NCBI RefSeq assembly: GCF_029894125.1
Contig: NZ_JARXYZ010000013.1
Coordinates: forward strand, 1 to 64,000
Length of the DNA stretch: 64,000 nt
Direction of reading: 5' to 3'
From: Kitasatospora sp. MAA19
Lineage (GTDB): Bacteria > Actinomycetota > Actinomycetes > Streptomycetales > Streptomycetaceae
The stretch's first letter is position 1; every line of letters begins with the position of its first letter. The position numbers and the translations under genes were made by a program. The notes under the pieces are model-generated. The model saw only the letters and a program-made list of their open reading frames with translations. It did not search any database and was not told the DNA's origin. Below are positions 8,330 to 16,422 of the stretch, piece after piece.

Positions 8330-9082
8330 ATGCCTGGAGACAGACTCACCGGCGAGGACCGCCGGCTCATTGCCGATGGACTGGCCGAGGGGCTCGGCTA
8401 CACCGAGATCGGCCGACGCCTGGGGCGGCCCGCCTCAACCGTCATGCGGGAGGTCACCCGCAACGGCGGGCCCGAGGGCTATCGGGCAAACCGAGCACAG
8501 GAAGCCACGCAGCAGCGTGCGCGCCGCCGGAAGCCGGACCAGCCCCCGGCGCCGGCAGTTCCCCACAGCGACCACGGGCGCGACCCCCAAGAGGTCCGGG
8601 AGTTCACGGAGTTCTTCACAGTCCTCCTCGAACAGCAGGGGCTGCCCAGGATGGCGGCCAGGGCGCTGGTCTGCCTGTACGTCACCGATTGCGGCGCCCT
8701 CACCGCCGCGGACCTGGTCCAGAGCCTCCGCGTCAGCCCCGCGTCCGTCTCGCACGCCGTCAACTTCCTCGAACAGCAGGGAATCGTCAGGCGCGAACGG
8801 ACTCCCGGCGAACGCCGCGAGCGCTACGTCATCGACGATGACATCTGGCTCCGCTCCACCCTGGCCGCGATGCAGATGAACGATGCCCTGATCGCCGCAT
8901 CGCAGCGCGGGGCGGAGGTCCTCGGCACCACCACCCGGGCCGGCGGCCGCTTCAGCTCCTCCGCGGAGTTCCTCCTGATCATGAGCGAGGCCCTCCAGCA
9001 GGCGATGGACCAATGGCGGCAGCGCACGGCCACTCGGAGCCGTGCGGGTGGCAGAGCGAGTACGGGTCAGAGGGATCGATGA
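8330..9082 (+). CDS. MarR/GbsR-like regulator with an extra N-terminal HTH
   Basis: 250 residues from the ATG at 8330. Residues 1-45 form an IS30-type helix-turn-helix (L-T-G-E-D-R-R-L-I-A-D-G-L, Y-T-E-I-G-R-R-L-G-R-P-A-S-T-V-M-R-E-V). After a basic linker, residues 85-170 form a winged helix of MarR/GbsR type (G-L-P-R-M-A-A-R-A-L-V-C-L, S-P-A-S-V-S-H-A-V-N-F-L-E-Q-Q-G-I-V-R-R, followed by the R-R-E-R-Y wing). The C-terminal helices may dimerise. Two different DNA-binding modules in one protein fit the paired direct repeats found just upstream. It is divergent from the serine hydrolase, its probable target; the inducing ligand is unknown. Confidence 0.82.
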   Translation: MPGDRLTGEDRRLIADGLAEGLGYTEIGRRLGRPASTVMREVTRNGGPEGYRANRAQEATQQRARRRKPDQPPAPAVPHSDHGRDPQEVREFTEFFTVLLEQQGLPRMAARALVCLYVTDCGALTAADLVQSLRVSPASVSHAVNFLEQQGIVRRERTPGERRERYVIDDDIWLRSTLAAMQMNDALIAASQRGAEVLGTTTRAGGRFSSSAEFLLIMSEALQQAMDQWRQRTATRSRAGGRASTGQRDR

Positions 9083-9583
9083 CGACGAGGGGTGGCGGGA
9101 TTCGGTCGCTCACTGCGGCCAGGCTCGGATGCCTGACGTGCCCTCAGATGCGGTCAGCAAGAGGTCAGCACAAGTACGAGCAGACTCTGCCTTACGAGCG
9201 CAAACGCGAGACTCACGCGTTCTCGGCATCGCCCAGCCGTGAAAGTGCCGGCGGGACCTTCTGCGGTCCCTTTGCGCTGACTGCGGCCGACCGTCCGACG
9301 CCCACCGCAGAGCCTCGGCGCGACGCCGCATGAGACATCCCTGCAGGTCAGAGCGCAAACTCGAAGCGTCGCCCAGACCGGTGGTGCTCGCGTGACAGCG
9401 CAGCCAGCCGCCCGAACCTTCCCGACTTCTCTCGACTCTCCTTGGCGCGCACTTCCGGGAGATCATGCGGGCCGTCCGGCTCGGCTCGCTGGAATAGGGT
9501 CCCCGTCTGCTGCTCCGCGTGGATCTCGGGGCCGGCGCCGGGTCGGCGGCCGTGGTGGGATGCGGGTGTCTTCCCGCGCGGCC
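9083..9583. other. Gene-free stretch with a GGTCAGCA tandem repeat
   Basis: About 500 bases with no frame of convincing coding bias, although several short frames stay open. It contains GGTCAGCA at 9152-9159 and again at 9163-9170, separated by AGA. The region could be decayed coding sequence; no RNA gene is recognisable. Confidence 0.35.
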
Positions 9584-10249
9584 CTACGGGTTCCGCGGTC
9601 CGGTTGCGGCAGTGGGGAGGGTGGTGTCGCCGGGCGCGAAGCCGGTGACAAGGACGGTGAGCCTGGTGAGCAGGGACTCGGCGAGCGGGTGGCCGCCGTC
9701 GGTGCGCAGCCAGCGGCTCAGGGCCGTGACGTAGCCGTCGAAGATCATGTCGGCGACGGTTCCCGGGTCGAGGTCGGGGCGGATCTCGCCGCGCTGCTGG
9801 CCGCGGGTGACGGCGGCGAGGAGCGCGCGCGGCGTGGCGGCGCCCAGGGCGAAGGCGGAGTGCAGGACGCCGCTGTCGTGGAGTTCCTTGGCCAGCGCGT
9901 AGTCCCGCTCGTTGAGTTCCGCGAGCACGCGTAGCTCGCCGGCCAGGACCTCGACGGCGGAGCGACTGTCGGACGCGTCGGTCTCGTCCTGCCGGTCCAC
10001 CAGGTCGTGCCGCTGCTGGACCCAGGCGGTCACGAAGTCCTCCTTGCGGCGGAAGTGGTTGAACGCCGTCTGGCGTCCCACGTCGGCGCGCTCGGCGATG
10101 TGGTCGTACGTGGTGGTCGCGTACCCCTGGGTGGCGAACAGGTCCAGGGCCGCGGTCAGCAGCCGGTCCCGTGTCGCGTTGCGGCGCTGTCCGCGCCGGT
10201 CCTGCCGGTTCTGCCGAGCGGCCGGTTCCTGCGGCGTTGTCGATCTCAC
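9584..10249 (-). CDS. TetR family regulator of the adjacent hydrolase fusion
   Basis: 221 residues from a GTG at 10249; the frame stays open far upstream, but that is antisense to the next gene. The N-terminal helix-turn-helix is clear: R-N-A-T-R-D-R-L-L-T-A-A-L-D-L-F-A-T-Q-G-Y, then T-Y-D-H-I-A-E-R-A-D-V-G-R-Q-T-A-F-N-H-F-R-R-K-E-D. The C-terminal 150 residues are a helical ligand-binding domain. It is divergent from the metallo-beta-lactamase fusion, and a 10-bp perfect inverted repeat lies between them, which points to joint repression of both genes. Ligand unknown. Confidence 0.88.
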   Translation of the reverse strand: MRSTTPQEPAARQNRQDRRGQRRNATRDRLLTAALDLFATQGYATTTYDHIAERADVGRQTAFNHFRRKEDFVTAWVQQRHDLVDRQDETDASDSRSAVEVLAGELRVLAELNERDYALAKELHDSGVLHSAFALGAATPRALLAAVTRGQQRGEIRPDLDPGTVADMIFDGYVTALSRWLRTDGGHPLAESLLTRLTVLVTGFAPGDTTLPTAATGPRNP

Positions 10250-10276
10250 CCCGCGAGTGTACTTGAATCCAGATCC

Positions 10277-10306
10277 GTACTTGAGTACATATTGGCACTC
10301 AAGTAC
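10277..10306. promoter_or_regulatory. TetR operator, 10-bp perfect inverted repeat
   Basis: GTACTTGAGT at 10277-10286 is mirrored by ACTCAAGTAC at 10297-10306 around a 10-nt centre. A third half-site, GTACTTGAAT, lies at 10259-10268. It sits between the divergent tetR and the hydrolase gene and just upstream of the GGAGG ribosome site at 10316-10320. Confidence 0.8.
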
Positions 10307-10327
10307 ATCAAGCGAGGAGGTCCAACG

Positions 10328-11842
10328 ATGGCCGTCCCCTACACGCTCGGTCTGCACGAGATCGCCGCAGACACCTATGCCTATCTGCAGCCCAACGGCT
10401 CCTGGGGCTTCAGCAACGCCGGACTGATCGTCTCCGGCGCGGAAGCGCTGCTCGTCGACACCCTGTTCACCGTGCCGCAGACCCGCGCCATGCTGGCCGC
10501 GATGACTCGGGCCCTGCCCGGGCTCACGATCGGCACCCTGGTCAACAGCCACGCCGACGGCGACCACTGGTGGGGAAACCAGCTGCTCCCCGATGCCACG
10601 ATCGTCGCCACCGAGGCCGCCGCGGCCGCCATGCGAGGCGACCACCTCCACGAGTTGTTCGCCGCGCCGGGCGAGGTCCCGCTCCCGCGGGTCGCCGAGG
10701 AGATGCTGCGGACCTTCGACTTCGCCGGCATCACCCCGACGCTGCCGACCCGCACCTTCGGCGGCGAACTGGAGGTCGCGGTGGGCGGCCGCACCGTCCG
10801 GCTGATCGAGGTCGGTCCGGCGCACACCTCCGGGGACCTGCTCGTCCATGTGCCGGACGCCGCCGTCCTGTTCGCCGGGGACATCCTGTTCGTCGGCGGC
10901 CACCCGGTGATCCACAGCGGCCCGGTGGAGAACTGGATCGCCGCCTGCGACCTCATCCTGGGGCTGGACGTCGAGGCGATCGTGCCCGGGCACGGCCCGG
11001 TCGTCGGCAAGCCCGAGGTCCGTCTCTTCCGCGACTACCTGGAGCGCGTCCACGACCACGCCGTACGCGCACACCGGGCGGGCACACCCGTGCTGCAGGC
11101 CGCCCGGGAGATGGACCTGGACGGCTTCGCCGACTGGGCCGACCCCGAACGCCTGGTGCTCAACATCGGCGCCGTCTACCGCGGGCTCAACGGCGACGGC
11201 ACCCCTGGGGAGGTGGACTTGATGGGCTGCCTCGACCACTACGCCACGCCGCACCCGGGCGAGGCGGCCCCCCGGGTGACGCCTCGGCCCGCAGCCGAGA
11301 TCGCCGCCCTGGCCGCGCGGCTGGAGGGCCCCGCCGCGCAGGTACTCGCGGGTGGCGCCGGTCCGCTGGCCGGCCGCCCGGTGCTCAACGTCCTGGCGAC
11401 CATCGGCAACCATCCCGACCTGCTGGTCGCCCTGGCGCCCCTGCTGACCCAGCTCGCCCAGGGGCTGATCCCGCCCCGCGAACGGGAACTCGTCATCCTT
11501 CGGACCGCTCACCGAACCGGCTCGACGTATGAGTGGGAGCACCATGCCCGCCTCGCCGCCGCCGTCGGGGTGACCGGGCCCGAGATCGCCGGCGTCGCGG
11601 GCGGACCGGACCACCCCGACTGGGACGAGGCCGACCGGGCGCTGCTGCGGGCCGTCGACGAACTGTGCACGGAGCACACGCTGTCCCCGGCCACCTGGCA
11701 GGCGCTGGCCGCGCGCCACTCCACGCCGCAACTGCTGGAACTGCTGGCGCTGGTCGGCACCTACACGCTGGTCGCCGGCATCCTCAACTCCTGCCAGGTC
11801 CCCCTCGACGGATGGCTCACCGAGCCGCCGAGCGCGGCGTGA
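10328..11842 (+). CDS. Metallo-beta-lactamase/carboxymuconolactone decarboxylase-type fusion
   Basis: 504 residues with GGAGG 7 nt before the ATG. Residues 1-310 are a metallo-beta-lactamase fold: S-H-A-D-G-D-H-W-W-G (metal site), G-P-A-H-T-S-G-D (third His), F-A-G-D-I-L-F (bridging Asp) and V-P-G-H-G-P (last His). The first motif is H-x-D-x-D-H instead of the usual H-x-H-x-D-H. Residues about 350-495 resemble a carboxymuconolactone decarboxylase/AhpD-like domain (P-P-R-E-R-E-L-V-I-L-R-T-A, Y-E-W-E-H-H), without the AhpD C-x-x-C pair. The fusion suggests consecutive hydrolytic and decarboxylase-type steps on a lactone-like or xenobiotic compound. It is controlled by the divergent TetR. Substrate unknown. 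Confidence 0.85.
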   Translation: MAVPYTLGLHEIAADTYAYLQPNGSWGFSNAGLIVSGAEALLVDTLFTVPQTRAMLAAMTRALPGLTIGTLVNSHADGDHWWGNQLLPDATIVATEAAAAAMRGDHLHELFAAPGEVPLPRVAEEMLRTFDFAGITPTLPTRTFGGELEVAVGGRTVRLIEVGPAHTSGDLLVHVPDAAVLFAGDILFVGGHPVIHSGPVENWIAACDLILGLDVEAIVPGHGPVVGKPEVRLFRDYLERVHDHAVRAHRAGTPVLQAAREMDLDGFADWADPERLVLNIGAVYRGLNGDGTPGEVDLMGCLDHYATPHPGEAAPRVTPRPAAEIAALAARLEGPAAQVLAGGAGPLAGRPVLNVLATIGNHPDLLVALAPLLTQLAQGLIPPRERELVILRTAHRTGSTYEWEHHARLAAAVGVTGPEIAGVAGGPDHPDWDEADRALLRAVDELCTEHTLSPATWQALAARHSTPQLLELLALVGTYTLVAGILNSCQVPLDGWLTEPPSAA

Positions 11843-11946
11843 CCGAAGGCGGCGCCGGCCGGCCCGCTGCGGCGGGGACCGGGTGTGCCGACGGGGTGCC
11901 TTCGTAGGCATCGGCGATCCGGCGGTACCTCCGCGCGGCCCAGCGC

Positions 11947-12156
11947 CTGCGTGGGGTCCAGCGCCTCCGCGAGGTCCGGCGGGCTCCAGGTGGCGATGCC
12001 GGTGATGTCCGGGTCGGCGGGGGACGTCCGAGCGATCAGTCGGATGTGCTCACGCACCCGCTCACTGATCGCCTTCGGGGGTCCTCCGCTCCATTGTGGG
12101 TCCAGCGCATCGAATCTCCCCGCTCGTTGAAGACGTGGATCACATCGCGAACGTAG
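11947..12156 (-). mobile_element. IS630-type transposase remnant, frameshifted
   Basis: Minus strand reading from 12156: Y-V-R-D-V-I-H-V-F-N-E-R-G in one frame, then after a shift near 12120 F-D-A-L-D-P-Q-W-S-G-G in another, followed by A-I-S-E-R-V-R-E-H-I and I-A-T-W-S-P-P-D-L-A. These match the linker between the N-terminal helix-turn-helix and the second domain of Streptomyces IS630-family transposases (F-x-A-L-D-P-x-W-x-G-G-R-P). No DDE catalytic region, start or terminal inverted repeats are present. It is a fossil of an insertion. Confidence 0.65.
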
Positions 12157-12447
12157 CTCGCCGAGGAGACCGACGAGGAACTGGTCTGCGACTGCGGCGG
12201 AACCCGGTTCACCATCGACCGCACCCCCAGCGGCGGACAGGCCGCCCACACCCTCGCCAGCTTCAAGGTCTCGAACCTCGACGGCGAGATGTCCGCCCTG
12301 CGCGACTGCGGCATCACGTTCGAGGAGTACGACTTCCCCGGGCTGACGACCGTCAACGGCCTCGTCGAACGCGACGACATGCGGGCCGCCTGGTTCAAGG
12401 ACAGCGAGGGCAACATCCGCTACCTGGCCCAATCCGTCGGCCGGTAG
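12157..12447 (+). pseudogene. Glyoxalase/VOC-type protein, C-terminal fragment
   Basis: The frame opens right after TAG at 12154-12156 and runs 96 codons to TAG at 12447 with strong coding bias. It reads L-V-C-D-C-G-G-T-R-F-T-I, A-S-F-K-V-S-N-L-D-G-E-M-S-A-L-R-D-C-G-I, then A-A-W-F-K-D-S-E-G-N-I-R-Y-L-A-Q, the end of a vicinal-oxygen-chelate domain (F-x-D-P-x-G-N-x-x-x-L is the usual ending). The start and first beta-alpha module are missing, apparently cut by the IS630-related event. It is followed by a hairpin terminator, so it was once the last gene of a unit. Confidence 0.65.
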
Positions 12448-12494
12448 CGCTGTCCCACGTCCGGCGCCCCCGTCCCACTGACCCCCGTCCCACC

Positions 12495-12539
12495 GGCTGC
12501 TGCCCTGCCCGCCCAGCACGAGCGGACGGGGCAGCAGCC
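12495..12539. terminator. Hairpin after the VOC fragment
   Basis: GGCTGCTGCCC (12495-12505) pairs perfectly with GGGCAGCAGCC (12529-12539) across a 23-nt loop, 48 bp after the TAG at 12447. No T-run follows, as is usual in this group. Confidence 0.55.
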
Positions 12540-12648
12540 CGGGAGGCACCAGACCAACCGCACCAGGCCCGCCGCCCCCCGGTGGCGAGATGGGCCGGCC
12601 TCACCTTGACTGGGTCGGGCCATGGCCCGGCTGCGGGAGGACCGAGGG

Positions 12649-13674
12649 ATGAGGTCGGTGCGGGAGGCCTCCGGCCGCTGGAGGGAGCGGCTGGCCCGGG
12701 GGCGCAGGCAGGTGGAGCGGATGCGGGCCGAGGCCGAGCGGCGCTTCCCGGTGATCACCGAGCTGACGGCCCGGCTGCTCTCCCCCGGTCTGCTGGACGC
12801 CGCCACCCGGATGGCCGCCCAGGTGTTCCTGACCTCCGTGCCGCTGCTGTTCGCGGTGGGCGCGTTCGCCCCGGTCGGCGTGCGGGACCAACTGGTCGCC
12901 TCACTCCGCTCGCTCTTCGGCGTCTCCGGCGCCACGGACCAGCAGTTGCACCAGTCGTTGTACGGCAATGACGACCTGCGACAGACCACCGGGTTCATCG
13001 GCGTCCTGATGGCGCTGCTGTCGGCGACCAGTTGCAGCCGCGCGGTGGCCCGGGTCTGCGAGCGGGCGTGGCGGCTGCCGAAGGCCCGCACCCGGGTGGC
13101 GGCGTGGCGGTGGCTGCTGTGGGTCGTGGCCTGGCTGGCCGTGCTGCTCTTCCAGGGCCCGCTGCGGGACGGCTTCGGCACCGGCTTCTGGCTCGGCCTG
13201 CCACTCACCTTCATCACATCGCTCGTCGTCTGGTGGTGGACCACCCACCTGCTGCTCAGCGCCCGGGTCGGCTGGCTGCCGCTGCTGCCCGGTGCGCTGC
13301 TGACCGCCGCCGCGGCCACCGCGATGTCGCTGACCGCCCGTGTCTACATGCCGGACGCGCTGAACCGCGCGCTGGCCCAGTACGGTTCGCTGGGCCCGGT
13401 GCTGATGATCCTGTCCTGGCTGATCGCGTTCTGCGCCGCCGTCACCTTCTCCGTCACGGCCGGGGCGGTGCTGGCCCAGGAACCGCCGCTGAACGCCTAC
13501 CTGGGAGCGCCCGCCAAAGACTCGCCCGCGCCGAGCACGACCAACCCGAGCACGACCACCCCGGGCACGACCACCCCGAGCACGACCACCCCGAGCACGA
13601 CCACCCCAGGCACAACCACCCCGAGCACGACCACCCCAGGCACAACCACCCCCGACGATCCGAGCACCCGCTGA
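12649..13674 (+). CDS. YihY/BrkB-like membrane protein with Pro-Ser-Thr repeat tail
   Basis: 341 residues from the ATG at 12649, preceded by GGGAGG; the ATG at 12622 adds nine residues but has no ribosome site. After a basic amphipathic start the protein has about six membrane segments (from V-F-L-T-S-V-P-L-L-F-A-V near residue 75 to L-I-A-F-C-A-A-V-T-F near residue 270), the BrkB/YihY layout of inner-membrane proteins of uncertain, possibly transport, function. The last 45 residues are P-S-T-T-T and P-G-T-T-T units encoded by a 15-bp tandem repeat, likely an extended tail. The stop is 4 nt from the stop of the convergent rhomboid-like gene. Confidence 0.83.
   Translation: MRSVREASGRWRERLARGRRQVERMRAEAERRFPVITELTARLLSPGLLDAATRMAAQVFLTSVPLLFAVGAFAPVGVRDQLVASLRSLFGVSGATDQQLHQSLYGNDDLRQTTGFIGVLMALLSATSCSRAVARVCERAWRLPKARTRVAAWRWLLWVVAWLAVLLFQGPLRDGFGTGFWLGLPLTFITSLVVWWWTTHLLLSARVGWLPLLPGALLTAAAATAMSLTARVYMPDALNRALAQYGSLGPVLMILSWLIAFCAAVTFSVTAGAVLAQEPPLNAYLGAPAKDSPAPSTTNPSTTTPGTTTPSTTTPSTTTPGTTTPSTTTPGTTTPDDPSTR
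13531..13650 (+). repeat. Eight 15-bp tandem repeats encoding P-S/G-T-T-T
   Basis: Eight contiguous units of ccgagcacgaccacc type (variants ccgggcacgaccacc and ccaggcacaaccacc) fill 13531-13650 and keep the reading frame. Because the unit is five codons, copy-number slippage would lengthen or shorten the tail without frameshift. Confidence 0.9.
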
Positions 13675-13678
13675 CCCG

Positions 13679-14389
13679 TCACCCCCGACGCAGCCGCCGC
13701 CGGACGCGCCGGCCCGTGGCGACCGGGTCCCAGGAGCCGGGGCGGCTCCGGGTCAGCGGGTAGCAGGCCAGGCCGATCAACACGGCGCTGAAGTGGCCGA
13801 TGCTGGTGTAGTCCCGGCTCTGCGCGACGCCCAGGCCGTAACAGAGCAGCACACCGGCCACGTACGCGTACCGCCACGGCCGCACGATCAGGTAGGTCAG
13901 CACGGCGATCACTCCGGCGAGCGCGTAGCTGACGCCGTAGTCGACGGTGTAGACGGCCTTCGGCGGGGCGATGCCGCGGTGGATCGCCCAGCCGAGGACG
14001 CCCTCGCTGAGGTAGGTGGCGCCGACGTGCGCGGCCATCGCGACCGAGATCCAGCGCAGGGTGCCGAGCCAGCGTTCGGCGGGCACGTGGAAGAGGTTGT
14101 AGAGCACGAAGTAGCTCAGCCACCCGCCGCCCGCGATCCACAGCGCGCTGGTGACCAGCACGCGCACCGGTGAGACCTGCAGGTGGTGCAGGTTGGTCGA
14201 GCGCCGTTCCAGGATCCGGTCGGCGGTCGCGGTGTCGACGTGGTGGATCACCTGCGTGGTGGCGAGCAGGATCGCCAGCCACACGTAGGTGCCCGGCGCG
14301 TGGCGGACGTAGGCCCAGACGGCCAGGACGAGGCGTGCCCACCAGGGGCGCCGGTCCGTTCCGGTCGCGCTGGTGATGCCACCGGTCAT
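13679..14389 (-). CDS. Rhomboid-like membrane protein (paralogue A)
   Basis: 236 residues from the ATG at 14389, preceded by GAGGAGG; the longer upstream frame is low-quality. Six or so membrane segments. Conserved features shared with the gene at 16423: S-T-N-L-H-H-L (STN/SSN-x-HH after the first loop), A-H-V-G-A-T-Y-L-S-E-G, D-Y-G-V-S-Y-A-L-A-G and I-G-H-F-S-A. In rhomboid proteases a G-x-S-x serine and a later G-H histidine form the catalytic dyad, and both positions are filled here, so intramembrane proteolysis is possible but unproven. It faces away from the kinase gene and converges on the BrkB gene. Confidence 0.78.
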   Translation of the reverse strand: MTGGITSATGTDRRPWWARLVLAVWAYVRHAPGTYVWLAILLATTQVIHHVDTATADRILERRSTNLHHLQVSPVRVLVTSALWIAGGGWLSYFVLYNLFHVPAERWLGTLRWISVAMAAHVGATYLSEGVLGWAIHRGIAPPKAVYTVDYGVSYALAGVIAVLTYLIVRPWRYAYVAGVLLCYGLGVAQSRDYTSIGHFSAVLIGLACYPLTRSRPGSWDPVATGRRVRRRLRRG

Positions 14390-14679
14390 CGGCGCCTCCT
14401 CGTCGTTCCCTTCACCCTCACTCGGGGCGTCCCCCGACGCGTCGACGCGCTGCGCCCTTCGAGTGATCGCGGGCTCACGGGCCGGGCAGCGGCAGCTCGG
14501 GCCGGTCGGTGGCAATCGCGTGGGCGACGGCGTCGGCGAGGTCGACGTCGAGGTCATCCTCGGCGAAGGGTGCCACCAACCTGCTGCGGCCCGCCGCGGC
14601 CAGGCCCGTTGCTGCAATCGGGCGAACTCGCGGGCCGCCTATACTCCCTCTGCCGACAGCAGGGGGAAGGGCGGAACGC

Positions 14680-16350
14680 GTGAACACGATCCTCAGCGTG
14701 GACATACCGGTCGTGATCGGCGTGGCGCTGGTGGTGCGGCTGGTGAGCCTGCCACTGCTGCGGCGCTATCACCTGGACGTCCGGCAGCGGGCGCTGGCGG
14801 CCCGGGAGGGCGGCGGCGGCCCGAAGGGCCTGGCGTCGCTGTTCGGCGAACTCGCGGTGGGGCTCGCCTGCGGCGGCGGGCTGATGGCGCTGCTGACCTT
14901 CGTGAACATCGTGGGCGCCCGCGTCCTGCGGTTGCCGATCGACCCGGCCAACTCCCGGTATCTGGCCCTCGACATGCACCTGAGCCGCGGCGTCGCGCAG
15001 ACCTACTACCTCGTAGCGGTGATCGCGGTCCTGGTGCTCTGGCTCCTGCTCTGGTTCCTGACCCAGCACCGTCTGCTGCGGGCCGGCATGCCGCCCGAGG
15101 TGTGGTCGTCCGGCTCGACCCGGCTCCGGCTGGCCGGCGGGTTCGTCCTGCGCGCGGTGCTCGGCGCGCTCGTGCTGCCGGTCGGCCTGATCCTGGCCGC
15201 CCTGGTGTTCCAGATCGTCGCGACCGTGGTCAGCGGACGCCACCGCCCCGCCGTCCCGGCCGCACCGCCGGCCCCACCCGCGTTCACACCCGCGTTCACA
15301 CCCGCGCAACCCACCCCGTACCCGCCGACTGCCGCGTACCAGCAGCAGCCCCCGGCGTACGTCCCGACGCAGGCCGACCCGGCGCCCGCCGCGCCGCTGC
15401 GCACCGGGCCGGTCGTGCCGCTCGCCGCCACCGGCGCGATCCCGCACCAGCCGCTGCACCCAGGCGAACCGCGCACCATCGGCGGCTACCAGCTGCTCGG
15501 CCGGATCGGCTCCGGCGGGATGGGCACCGTGTACCTGGCCCGGCGCGAGGGTGCGGCGACGCAGGTGGCACTGAAGACCATCAACCTCGAACTCCTGGAC
15601 AACGCCGAGCTGTTGCGCCGCTTCGAACGCGAGGCGGAGGTGCTGGCCATGGTGCCCGGCGCCTACACCGCCCGGGTGCTCGACGGCGGGGTGGACGGCG
15701 GGCGGCCGTACCTGGCGATGGAACTGCTGGACGGCCGTCCGCTGGACGCGTACCTGCGCGAGCAGGGGCCGATCCGCTCCCCCGAGGCGCTGCGAGCCCT
15801 CGCGCTGGCACTGACCGTCGCACTGTCGGGGGTGCACCGGCTGGGGCTGATCCACCGGGACCTCAAGCCGGCCAACATCATGCTGACCACCGCGGGCCCG
15901 CGGCTGCTCGACTTCGGCATCGCGGCGCTGGTGGACGGCACCCGGCTCACCATGACCGGCGGCGGTCCCGGCACCCTGACCTACATGGCGCCGGAGCAGT
16001 TCGGCGAGGACCGGGTCGGGACGGCCGCGGACGTCTGGGCGTGGGCGTGCTGCGTGGTCTGCGCCGCGCACGGCGCCAGCCCCTTCGCGGCGACCAGCAC
16101 GGGCGCGGTGATCCGGCGGATCGTGGACACCGGCCCCGAGCCCGCCGCGCTGGCGGCGGTGCACGCCCTGGACCCGGCGCTGGCCGCCGTCGTGATCCGC
16201 GCGCTGAGCGCCGACCCGGCCGGACGCCCGGCGGACGGTACGGCGCTGCTGGAGCGGCTGACGGCCCGTCCGGCACCGGGCGTCCCGGCGCCGGACCCGG
16301 GCGCCGTCCGCGAGGAGATCACCCGCGGCTGGCGTACGCTGGCGATCTGA
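14680..16350 (+). CDS. Membrane Ser/Thr protein kinase with N-terminal membrane domain
   Basis: 556 residues from a GTG at 14680, preceded by AGGGGGAAGG. Four membrane segments occupy residues about 8-195, then a Pro/Ala-rich linker (195-265), then a complete Hanks-type kinase domain: glycine loop I-G-S-G-G-M-G-T-V near 275, VALK lysine 299, H-R-D-L-K-P-A-N from residue 392, D-F-G from 411 and A-P-E-Q. Actinobacterial PknB-type kinases usually carry the kinase at the N-terminus and one membrane helix after it, so the order is inverted. The C-terminus is cytoplasmic by prediction. It lies between two rhomboid-like genes and is followed at 72 nt by one of them, so the two may act together. Confidence 0.9.
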   Translation: MNTILSVDIPVVIGVALVVRLVSLPLLRRYHLDVRQRALAAREGGGGPKGLASLFGELAVGLACGGGLMALLTFVNIVGARVLRLPIDPANSRYLALDMHLSRGVAQTYYLVAVIAVLVLWLLLWFLTQHRLLRAGMPPEVWSSGSTRLRLAGGFVLRAVLGALVLPVGLILAALVFQIVATVVSGRHRPAVPAAPPAPPAFTPAFTPAQPTPYPPTAAYQQQPPAYVPTQADPAPAAPLRTGPVVPLAATGAIPHQPLHPGEPRTIGGYQLLGRIGSGGMGTVYLARREGAATQVALKTINLELLDNAELLRRFEREAEVLAMVPGAYTARVLDGGVDGGRPYLAMELLDGRPLDAYLREQGPIRSPEALRALALALTVALSGVHRLGLIHRDLKPANIMLTTAGPRLLDFGIAALVDGTRLTMTGGGPGTLTYMAPEQFGEDRVGTAADVWAWACCVVCAAHGASPFAATSTGAVIRRIVDTGPEPAALAAVHALDPALAAVVIRALSADPAGRPADGTALLERLTARPAPGVPAPDPGAVREEITRGWRTLAI

Positions 16351-16422
16351 CCGCCCGGGGCGGGCCGCCGGGGCCGACCGGGCGGCACCACCGGGAACCG
16401 CACAGCGAGGGCGACAGGCACG

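Noticed and set aside
9152..9170. GGTCAGCA direct repeat as a possible attachment site
   Set aside because: No integrase or tRNA gene adjacent and only 8 bp long.
13531..13650. 15-bp repeats as a CRISPR array
   Set aside because: Contiguous in-frame coding repeat inside the BrkB-like gene.
14475..14600. About 40 codons on the minus strand reading A-P-F-A-E-D-D-L-D-V-D-L-A-D-A-V
   Set aside because: Good codon bias but no start or recognisable family; perhaps one more remnant, too short to call.
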